DNA of 64,000 bases from Pseudomonas fragi (lineage in GTDB: Bacteria > Pseudomonadota > Gammaproteobacteria > Pseudomonadales > Pseudomonadaceae), in contig NZ_NQKQ01000001.1 of the NCBI RefSeq assembly GCF_002269505.1, forward strand, positions 186,001-250,000, written 5' to 3'. Under the pieces are notes generated by a model. It worked only from the letters and a program-made list of their open reading frames with translations, was not told where the DNA came from and ran no database searches. Shown piece by piece: positions 45,686 to 54,200 of the stretch. Both the position numbers and the translations under genes were made by a program. Position 1 is the stretch's first letter, and each line of letters begins with the position of its first letter.

Positions 45686-47104
45686 TTATTTTAGTTGCCA
45701 GAACAGCTCATGACGCCGGACGGCTTTGCGGAAAAACTCGTTCTCTCCATAAGGAGATGACTTTCTGCCAGCCAGGAGTTGCTGTATCGATCGTCTAAGC
45801 CTGCGCTTGAGCGCAGCCCGCGGCTGCAGGTCATGCATCATGCCTAGCGCCATGGCCTTGTCACGTTGCTGTGCCAGGCTCAACGGCAGGCTGCAGGGAC
45901 GCAGGCTGAGCGTGGCATCGAACACCGGCGGCAAGGCAATGCCGTCACCGCTGTTGCCCATCGGCCAGCGGTCGTTGTCATGCAGGTGGTTGGCGTAACC
46001 GAGCACGGTGGTCGGCTGCCACTCCAGGCCCTCAAGGGCCTCCATGACTGCCCCATGGGCACAGATATGGTCCGGATGCGGGTCAATTGAAGGGTGCGGA
46101 AGCACAATCACTTCGGGGCGCGCGCGCAGGATCAACGCGCGCAGGTCGGCCAGCAGGTTATGCCAGGTCGGCGCACCATCCTGATCAGCAGGCAAAGGAA
46201 ACGGGTTGAATTGGCGAAAGACGCGGATGTCGCTCAAATCGGCCTCGCGTGAAGCTATCGGCTGATCGGGCGCGGCCTGCATGGCAGGCAATTGCAGGCA
46301 GAAGTAACCCAGTTGTGCGCAATGCGCTTCAGGCACACCTGCCCAGCGCGGCACCACCATGCTGTCCCAGGCACGCAAGCGGCCCTTGAGCCGCGCTGCT
46401 TCGGCGCGCTCAAGGCCCATCTGTTGATAATGTTCGGCTTCGATCTCGCCAGCGGTCAGGGTTACGATCCATGCTTCCTTGGCCTGGCTGTAAAGCCCGA
46501 AAGCGGCCAGTTCGGCATCATCGGCGTGAGGGGCGATGACCATGACCCGCTGCTCGCGGTAATCGGCGTGACGAAATACCCGCAGCTCAGGCTGGCCCAT
46601 GACCCGGCAAAAATGCCCGCGCACGCGTAGTTCACCGGCGACCAGCGCCTGACAGAAGTCGCTTGCATTCAGATAGCGCAGGCCATTGACCCCTCGCTCG
46701 AAGGTCTGTCGGTCCGCCGATTCGCCGCCCGACAGCTGCACGTACGGGTCGAAAAAACGCCCCAGCCAGCTACTTTTGACCTTGAGCGCCACAATCAGGG
46801 TTTCATCGCCAGCGAGCTCAAGAGGCTGCGCCACTACCAGCCTGTCGCCTTCAAGGCGCACCGCCAGCTGCTCGCTGTCGACCGGGAAGCTGTACTGGTA
46901 ATCGTCTTTGGGCGAATAGAACAGATGGTCGGCGAACCATGCCTCATGGGCCACCCAGCCCAGCCCCGCCAACACCGGCGGCAACCACCAGGCCAGCAGC
47001 ACACCGCTGGCAATCAGCACCAGCAGGCCGATCAGCAGGGCAATACGCTTGTTGCGCCGATGGCGCTTGAGAAGTTGCTGCTTGCGCGAGACGGGTTGGC
47101 TCAT
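45686..47104 (-). CDS. dnpA: PIG-L family de-N-acetylase, DnpA-like
   Basis: The 472-residue protein has a positively charged N-terminus and one membrane anchor (about 20-42), then a domain with the PIG-L/LmbE zinc motif variant IAPHADDAELAAFG and the second histidine pair in HPSIDPHPDH. P. aeruginosa DnpA (PA5002), in the same place, affects persistence to fluoroquinolones and is thought to de-N-acetylate LPS core sugar. The ATG at 47104 is preferred; the longer frame reads back through a REP element. It is downstream of mig-14 on the same strand but separated by that REP. Confidence 0.85.
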   Translation of the reverse strand: MSQPVSRKQQLLKRHRRNKRIALLIGLLVLIASGVLLAWWLPPVLAGLGWVAHEAWFADHLFYSPKDDYQYSFPVDSEQLAVRLEGDRLVVAQPLELAGDETLIVALKVKSSWLGRFFDPYVQLSGGESADRQTFERGVNGLRYLNASDFCQALVAGELRVRGHFCRVMGQPELRVFRHADYREQRVMVIAPHADDAELAAFGLYSQAKEAWIVTLTAGEIEAEHYQQMGLERAEAARLKGRLRAWDSMVVPRWAGVPEAHCAQLGYFCLQLPAMQAAPDQPIASREADLSDIRVFRQFNPFPLPADQDGAPTWHNLLADLRALILRARPEVIVLPHPSIDPHPDHICAHGAVMEALEGLEWQPTTVLGYANHLHDNDRWPMGNSGDGIALPPVFDATLSLRPCSLPLSLAQQRDKAMALGMMHDLQPRAALKRRLRRSIQQLLAGRKSSPYGENEFFRKAVRRHELFWQLK

Positions 47105-47121
47105 GATTTGGCTCTTGTGAC

Positions 47122-47199
47122 TCTGTGGGAGCGGGCTTGCTCGCGATAGCATCACGGCGATACTTCTGAGATACCGCGTAGCCTGCCGCCCCCACAAGA
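47122..47199. repeat. REP doublet between mig-14 and dnpA
   Basis: CTGTGGGAGCGGGCTTGCTC and a more decayed complementary arm ending CCGCCCCCACAAG flank a centre with TACTTCTGAGA, matching the centre of the thiC/cytX doublet. The element lies 18 bases before the dnpA ATG. Confidence 0.7.
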
Positions 47200-47209
47200 T
47201 GTGTGTGTG

Positions 47210-48106
47210 TCAGACCTTGAACACGGGCACCGGGTTGCACCAGCGCTCTTTGTACTCACGGTCGGCGCGGCCGAACGAGAAACGCAGCGGTTTGTTGACG
47301 CTACGCGCCTGCTCCCACGCGGCCTGGGTGTTGATAAAGCTCAACACGCTGCCAGGGCTGAATTCACGGGTTTCGGGGTCGACGCCGCCATTGACGTATT
47401 CGACGCTGATCCAACCGGGCGATTCAACTCTATACACCAGCTGAATTGCAATCGGTGCATTGTTAAGGAAGATTACCGAGCCAATCAGCAGCTCGCGCAA
47501 CAGCTCGATAACCTCGGCCATCCGCTCGGCCCCGGTGGCAACAAAACCCCAGCGGCGCAAAAACAGATCGCAATAAATGCTTGCCAGCTCAACGCTGGAA
47601 AACTCCGACACCGGACGCACAACACCGCCCGCTTCTTCCAGCAAACGCAGTTCACGGCGCTGGTTGTAGCGGAATTTTTTTGATAGCTCTTCAGGCGTGC
47701 GAGCCATGGCCAACTGTTCGGTTTGCAACACCAGGTTGCTGAAACGACCTTCATTGAGCTGCGACAGATACCGCCCACGATGACGCAAAGGTGCCGCCGC
47801 ATCGGCAGCCGCCGGCAGAATAAGCTCGGCATTGCCCAGATCGAACAAGCCTTTTTTGCCATGACGCTTGAGCACGTCCTTGGACAAGGCCAGGTCGCGC
47901 CCCCAGGTCGGGATAGCAGCCTTCAACTCGCCGCCCTGCTCCCAGGCCAGGTAGCGCACCGGGATGCCAGCCAGCTGTGCCAGACGCTCGACCACCATCG
48001 GATGGGTGGCGACGCTGCCGCCAAACCGCTGCCAAGCATCAGCATAAGCGGCCGAATCAACAACGCTCCAGCCGCGCTCGCGCCAGCCTTGAAATCGATT
48101 GAGCAT
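47210..48106 (-). CDS. Mig-14 family protein
   Basis: The 298-residue protein matches the Mig-14 family (PA5003 position), related to FemAB/GNAT-type acyltransferases, with KKFRYNQRRELRLLEEAGG and FGRADREYKERW near the end. Salmonella Mig-14 contributes to resistance against antimicrobial peptides. It is probably peripheral to the inner membrane; no signal peptide is visible. Its start overlaps the wapH stop by one base (TGATG), so it is coupled to the glycosyltransferase and probably acts on the LPS core. Confidence 0.84.
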   Translation of the reverse strand: MLNRFQGWRERGWSVVDSAAYADAWQRFGGSVATHPMVVERLAQLAGIPVRYLAWEQGGELKAAIPTWGRDLALSKDVLKRHGKKGLFDLGNAELILPAAADAAAPLRHRGRYLSQLNEGRFSNLVLQTEQLAMARTPEELSKKFRYNQRRELRLLEEAGGVVRPVSEFSSVELASIYCDLFLRRWGFVATGAERMAEVIELLRELLIGSVIFLNNAPIAIQLVYRVESPGWISVEYVNGGVDPETREFSPGSVLSFINTQAAWEQARSVNKPLRFSFGRADREYKERWCNPVPVFKV

Positions 48107-49236
48107 CAGGACTCCGCGGTCAGGTCAGTGACTTGCGCCAAGTGCCAGAAGGTATTGCGCACGGCCTGATCGCTGAAGCGCTCATGCAGGCGCTCAAGCA
48201 TCAACTGAGCACAGGCCAGGCGCTGTTCGTCATCGAGTTGCGCCAAATGTTGCAGGCCTTGGGCCAGATGGTCGGCATCGCCCAGCGGGAACAGAATACC
48301 CACGCCTTCAACCACTTCTTTGGCACCGCCACAGGCTGTTGCCAGCAACGGTACGCCTGCGGCCATGGCCTCAAGCAGCACCATGCCGAACGGCTCGTGG
48401 TCGGAACTCAACGCAAACACGTCAAAGGCCCGAAAGTAGCGGCGCGCATCGGGCACCTGGCCCAAAAACAGCACCTGCCCGTCAACACCCAGCTCGACGG
48501 CCAGCGCCTTGAGAGACTGCTCCAGACGCCCCTTGCCCATGATGACCAACTGACTGTCAGCGGGCAGACCGGGCAAAGCCCTGGCGAAACCACGGATCAG
48601 CGTGGCCTGGTCCTTGTCCGGGTGCAGGCGGCCTACGTTGCCGACAATAAAGCCATCGACCGACAGGCCCAGCGCTTCGCGCGCCGGAGTGCCAGACAAC
48701 TGCCCTGCCTGAACGGCGTCGATATCGATGCGGTTATAGAGCGTATTGATGCGCCCGGCCGGCCACTTGGGCAGGCACTTGCGCATGTCGTCACGCACCG
48801 CGTCGGAAACTCCGAGCAAGCTCAGGCGTTTACGGAACAGGTGGGCAAACAGCTTGCGGCTGCGGCGCTGATAATCGCCAAACGCATGATGCACGCCAAT
48901 CACCGGCAAGCCGGTAGCCAGCAAGGCCACATAAATCGGCTTGAAGCGATGGGCGATGCAAAAACTGAAATTGCGCGAGGCTGCGATCTTGCGCAGCCTG
49001 GCGATGGCACCCAGCTTCAGGCCACGAATGGCCTTGGAGCTGAATTCCATGAAGATCACTTCATCAGATGCACAGCCTGCGGCCACTTCGGGGTCGGCCG
49101 CCCCGGTCAGAAAGACCGTGGTGACCTTGTACCCGGTGCCGGCGAACAGGCTGGCGTACTGGCGCGCGCAGTCCAGAAACGGCCCGTCATAGCCGTGGCA
49201 GAACTGCAGCACATGACGCTCAGTCGAGCGATTCAT
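48106..49236 (-). CDS. wapH: GT4 glycosyltransferase, WapH-like
   Basis: The 376-residue GT-B family 4 enzyme begins HVLQFCHGYDGPFLDCARQYA and has GNVGRLHPDKDQ and SSDHEPFGMVLLEAMAAG (donor site, E-x7-E). It corresponds in position and sequence type to PA5004 (wapH), proposed to transfer a core hexose. Its ATG overlaps the end of the carbamoyltransferase gene by 17 bases and its stop overlaps mig-14. The exact linkage made here cannot be read from the sequence. Confidence 0.82.
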   Translation of the reverse strand: MNRSTERHVLQFCHGYDGPFLDCARQYASLFAGTGYKVTTVFLTGAADPEVAAGCASDEVIFMEFSSKAIRGLKLGAIARLRKIAASRNFSFCIAHRFKPIYVALLATGLPVIGVHHAFGDYQRRSRKLFAHLFRKRLSLLGVSDAVRDDMRKCLPKWPAGRINTLYNRIDIDAVQAGQLSGTPAREALGLSVDGFIVGNVGRLHPDKDQATLIRGFARALPGLPADSQLVIMGKGRLEQSLKALAVELGVDGQVLFLGQVPDARRYFRAFDVFALSSDHEPFGMVLLEAMAAGVPLLATACGGAKEVVEGVGILFPLGDADHLAQGLQHLAQLDDEQRLACAQLMLERLHERFSDQAVRNTFWHLAQVTDLTAES

Positions 49237-50977
49237 AAGTCTCGGCGCCGTCTTTAACTACCAAAATATCTTCCATGATCAGGTACTGCAGATCGGAACC
49301 GAAGAACATGTTCAGCGCGTCAGTCGGCGAGCAAACCATTGGTTCACCACGACGGTTGAGCGACGTGTTCAGCGATACGCCGTTACCGGTCAGCACTTCG
49401 AGTGCCTTCATCATGTCGTAGTAGCGCGGGTTGTATTCGCGCTTGAGCACCTGTGCCCGGGAAGTGCCATCTTCATGGACAACCTCTGGCACGCGGGTCT
49501 TCCACTCTTCAGCCACTTCAAAGGTGAAGGTCATGAAAGGTGCCGGGTGATCGACCTTGATCATCTGCGGGCCCACGGTGTCGAGCATCGACGGGCAGAA
49601 AGGCCTCCAGCGCTCGCGGAACTTGATCTGTTCGTTGATGCGGTCAGCCACGCCTTCGCTGCTCGGGCAACCAATGATCGAACGACCGCCCAATGCACGC
49701 GGACCGAACTCCATGCGGCCCTGGAACCACGCCACCGGGTTGCCATCGACCATGATCTTGGCGATGCGCTCCGGGGTGTTTTCGATTTTGCGGTACGCAG
49801 GCTTGCCAGGGTGACGGGCACAGGCTGCGATCACGTCTTCGTTGCTGTACGCAGGGCCGAGGTAGACGTGTTCCATCTTCTCGACCGGCACGCCGCGAGC
49901 GTGCGACACATACGCCGCTGCACCGACTGCGGTACCGGCATCACCGGACGCAGGCTGTACGAACAGTTCTTTGACTTCCGGGCGGGCAATGATTTTCTGG
50001 TTCAGCTTCACGTTCAACGCGCAGCCGCCCGCAAAGGCTATCTTGCCGGTCTCTTTAAGGATGTCGCCCAGGTAGTAGTCGATCATCTGCAGCGACAGTT
50101 TTTCAAACAGCGCCTGCATGCTGGCCGCGTAGTGGATGTACGGCTCGTCGGCGATATCGCCTTCGCGCTTTGGACCCAGCCACTCGATCAGTTTTGGCGA
50201 GAAGTAGAAACCCTTGCCCTTTTCTTTGTAGCGACGCAGGCCGATCACGTTGGCGTATTCGGTGTTGATCACCAGCTCGCCGTTTTCAAACGAGGCCAGA
50301 CGCGAGAAATCGTATTTGCTGGCGTCGCCATACGGTGCCATGCCCATGACCTTGAATTCACCGTCCAGCATTTCGAAACCGAGAAACTCGGTGATCGCGC
50401 CGTACAGGCCACCCAGGGAGTCCGGGTCGAAGAATTCCTTGATCTTGGTGATCTTGCCGTTTTCGCCATAGCCGAAGAACGTAGTCGCGTACTCGCCCTT
50501 GCCATCAATGCCCAGGATCGCGGTTTTTTCTTTGAAACCCGAGCAGTGGTAGGCGCTGGAAGCGTGAGCCAGGTGGTGCTCGACCGGTTCGATCTTGATT
50601 TTCTTCGGATCAAAGCCCAGTTGCTCAAGGCAGAACACGATCTTGTTGCGATAGCGCTTGTAGCGACGGTTGCCCATCAGGATCGCGTCAAGGGCACGGT
50701 CCGGGGCGTACCAGTAGCGCTTGGCGTAGTGCCAGCGTGCCTTGCCGAACAAGCTGATCGGGGCGAACGGAATCGCAACCACGTCAACGTCGGAAGGCTT
50801 GATGCCCGCTTGCTCAAGACAGAATTTTGCGGACTCGTAGGGCATGCGGTTCTTTGCATGCTTATCGCGTACGAAGCGCTCTTCTTCAGCCGCCGCTACC
50901 AGCTTGCCGTCGATATAGAGGGCTGCGGAGGGATCATGGCTAAGGGCGCCGGACAGGCCAAGAATCGTCAATGCCAC
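49220..50977 (-). CDS. Carbamoyltransferase, NodU/CmcH family
   Basis: The 585-residue protein has the N-terminal kinase-like fold (ILGLSGALSHDPSAAL, EPVEHHLAHASSAYHCSGF with metal/carbamoyl-adenylate histidines, GIDGKGEYATTF) and the C-terminal domain (RALGGRSIIGCPSS, KFRERWRPFCPS). These enzymes transfer carbamoyl from carbamoyl phosphate through carbamoyl-AMP to a sugar hydroxyl. P. aeruginosa core heptose II carries a 7-O-carbamoyl group and PA5005 is the obvious enzyme, so the same role is inferred. Start is GTG at 50977 with AGAGG upstream. It heads the unit carbamoyltransferase-wapH-mig-14. Confidence 0.9.
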   Translation of the reverse strand: MALTILGLSGALSHDPSAALYIDGKLVAAAEEERFVRDKHAKNRMPYESAKFCLEQAGIKPSDVDVVAIPFAPISLFGKARWHYAKRYWYAPDRALDAILMGNRRYKRYRNKIVFCLEQLGFDPKKIKIEPVEHHLAHASSAYHCSGFKEKTAILGIDGKGEYATTFFGYGENGKITKIKEFFDPDSLGGLYGAITEFLGFEMLDGEFKVMGMAPYGDASKYDFSRLASFENGELVINTEYANVIGLRRYKEKGKGFYFSPKLIEWLGPKREGDIADEPYIHYAASMQALFEKLSLQMIDYYLGDILKETGKIAFAGGCALNVKLNQKIIARPEVKELFVQPASGDAGTAVGAAAYVSHARGVPVEKMEHVYLGPAYSNEDVIAACARHPGKPAYRKIENTPERIAKIMVDGNPVAWFQGRMEFGPRALGGRSIIGCPSSEGVADRINEQIKFRERWRPFCPSMLDTVGPQMIKVDHPAPFMTFTFEVAEEWKTRVPEVVHEDGTSRAQVLKREYNPRYYDMMKALEVLTGNGVSLNTSLNRRGEPMVCSPTDALNMFFGSDLQYLIMEDILVVKDGAETYESLD

Positions 50978-51066
50978 TGAATTAGCCTCTTTTGAATGCA
51001 GGCAGGCGGCGGGCGCCTGAAAAAATGATGCGTTCCTCGCAGTTCGAGAAACAGCTAAAGAGCGGG

Positions 51067-51095
51067 ATTATAGCGTAAAGACACCGGGAATGACC
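51067..51095 (-). promoter_or_regulatory. Putative promoter of the carbamoyltransferase operon
   Basis: On the minus strand a perfect TATAAT (51067-51072) is preceded, 17 bases upstream, by GGTCAT (51090-51095), a weak -35. The predicted leader to the GTG at 50977 is about 80 bases. Confidence 0.5.
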
Positions 51096-51236
51096 CAGCG
51101 CGATTTGCCACGCCCTGTGCCAGGGTACCGGTTGCGAAAAAGCTGGCAGGCCAGACATATGTAACGCCATTGCCCGGGCGCTTTGGGATTTGCTGTGGAA
51201 AAACCGACGCATGCGTCAACCAACAGGAAATCCACC

Positions 51237-54200
51237 ATGCCCAGCGCACTCGAAAACCTCAAGAACGCAGACCGCGAACTGCTCTTGCTCAGTAATGCAC
51301 TGCCTAACCTCGACCTGTCACTGGACTACAGCCTGCGAAGGTTTTTCCCTCGCTTGCCAGCAGACGCCTGCACAGACTTTCTCTTCCTTAATGAACCCGT
51401 CCCGCCCGAACCCGGCCAGTCCCCTACCGTCGCCAGTCAATCGGTAACCGCCCTTATCGACCAGTGCTTCCTGACCGGGCAGATCCCAACTTTCGTGCAA
51501 GGCACCACAGGTATTTACAACTACCCCTACACCCTCGACGACCAGGATCTGGCCATTGGTATTACCGCCCCGGCGCTGGAAAAGTACCTTGAGTTTGTCG
51601 TCCGCTCCCCGGAATTATGTGTAAGGGACGCCTTGAGCAGTTTCTGGCAAACACCTCACCAGGATCTTGACGGGCTGATGCCTAAAGAATGGCTGTCGCA
51701 ATTTACCCACAAACTGATCCGCACTGAAGCCACCGTGCGCCACGGCGACGCCACTTTCAGCCCCAACGCGATGGAAGTCATTGATCAACTATTACCTGAA
51801 AGCAACTCGCCCTCTGCGCCCGGCGCCTACGGCTTTTACACGCTGACACTCAGTGGGCATCCCACGTTGCAGGCGGCTGCCCTGCATGGCGCGTTCATGA
51901 TCACCATGAAAAACCTGCCCCTGATCCCCTCCCACCCACAAGACAAGCGCATTGTTCAGGATGCCAACCCACGCCCCGTGGTGCTTTACCTGCCGAACAG
52001 CGGCCTGGAAACCTTCGACTCACTCACCGCCCTGACCCTGGAACTGAGTGCCCGCCTCAACGACCCGTATCAGCGCGAAGCGCTACTCACCTGCGTGCTG
52101 GCCGAAGACCGTGTACGCGCCCTGGCCCACGGGCATGTGGACTACAGCCCGGTCGCAGATAACGCCACGACAACGTTCTACAGCGACCAATTGATCAACA
52201 AGCAACAGCGCGACATGCGCCACGCATGGTCAATTGCGCGCAGCCTGAAACAGGACACGTCCCTTGATCAGTTATCCGAATGTGTCGACCAGTCCCTGAG
52301 CTCAAGCCTGGCTCTCAGGCCCGCGAGCATCGTGCTGGGCCGCTACACGCGGTTGATGGAAAGCCAGTTTCCCGACTGGCTTAAAAACGCCTCCGAGGCC
52401 AATAAAAGCCAATGGCGACTGGCTGTAGAGCGCTTGAACCACGAACGGCTGGCGTCAGAAAGCGACGATGTCCACTCCCTCAGTGAACTCGGAAAAAAAC
52501 ACACTCTGCTGGGCTATGCCCGCCTGCAACTGCAGCTACAGATCAAAAAAGACCACGGCATCGACGTCGACCCCGACACTATTTTCATCTCGACCACAGA
52601 GGCTGTACGCACCGGGCCATTGATCAATCCGATCAGCGGATCCGGGTTTGCCGCAGGCATGAGCCTGGACAGGACCGGCCCGGTCATCAGCTACCACACC
52701 ACCCGCCACAGCCTGAGCGAACTGGCACTGGCCAATGTCGGCGTGCTGGATGTGACCTTTGCCCTCACCGCCCAGGTCAAGGATGGCGCAGGCAACAAAC
52801 ACCCCATATTGACCAGCCGCTACCTCAAAGCCCTGATACGTCAGCTCGATATCGGCGGTAGCTACAAAAACCGGCTGATCGAACTGTTGGTCAAGTCCCG
52901 GCAGGCCCAATGGCGCAAGGAACGTTACGTGGCCTTGAAACAGGCGCAACTGAGCCTGGACCTGCTTGAAGCCACACTTTCAGGCGCGCTGAGTGCCGAT
53001 CAGGCAGCCATGGTCAGAGTTGCACTGCAATACCCGGTCAAGAGCCTGCGCCCCACCGTCAATGGCAAGCACATCGATGTGCATCTACTGATTCTGCGCT
53101 ACAAACCCGTTCCGGGCATGTTGGTCTTCAGTGCCTCCGGCTCAGGCCAATTGCTGTGCTACACCCCCGACGCGCCGGAAAATCGCTGGTTTTTAGTCGC
53201 CGACTCGCACAACGACCTGGGCTTGATACTGTCCCGCGCAAACTGGCAAGCCTACGTGATGCGCCGCGTTACACCGGCCCAGCGCCCCTATATCAAACCG
53301 CTGCTGGAGCAAGGGCTGAACAGCTCCAGCCTTCGACTGCAGGAAATCAGTCGCAACCTGTTTGAAGTCTCATACGACACCGAAGCCTTGTATGCCATTC
53401 GCGACGCTGACGAACAATCAACCTCCACCTGGGAAAGTAACGTCAACACCGCCAAAGACACCGCGCTCACGGTTATCGATATTGTCTCGTTCGTGCTGCC
53501 CGCCCGTGTGCTGCTACCCATTGTGCTGGCACGATTTATTGCCCAGATCAGCAGAGGCCTCGACGCCTTGCAGCGAGACGAAGAACACGAAGCACTGCTG
53601 CATTTCATGGAGTCCGTCACTCACCTGACGGACGGCGCCTCGGACTTTGCCGGCTCCGCCATCTTCGGTAAATCGATACGCCAGCGCCTCAAGCAGCCCG
53701 CCCCCACCTTGAGCCTCGGAGCGGCCAGCAGTGATTCCGGCACCGGTCTCAGGCTGCGCAAGGGGGATAAGTTCGGTGCCGGCGTCTATGAAGCAACCAC
53801 CAACAGTGGCCAGCCCCTCCACTACATAAAAGACGGCAACGGCAGGCTCTACCGCAGCGAGTACGACAACCTCGACAACACATGGCGCGCGCTGGATGAG
53901 CGCAAACCGGACGCGCCTTACAGCATCCCCCTGCGCGAACTGTCGGCCGGTTTGTGGGATGTCGACCCGGCCATCCCGTTGCTCAAGCAAAAAACCGGCA
54001 TAGAGCGAGTGATAGACAGTGCCAGGGTAAGCAGCATCGACCTGGGCCGTCATACCCCTGACGAACAGGGCATCTATCGTATCGACAACCTGCGCTACAT
54101 CCGGCAAAACGGTGACATATTTGAAGTTTACAGCGGCTGGCTGGGCCGTAACTGGTACCTGCAACTGCAGTCCGGCTCAAGCAGGGCCGTGAGCGGCAGC

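Noticed and set aside
49475..50980. Rightward 501-codon open frame opposite the carbamoyltransferase gene
   Set aside because: It is antisense to a clear NodU/CmcH-family gene and shows low-complexity, unrecognisable translation.
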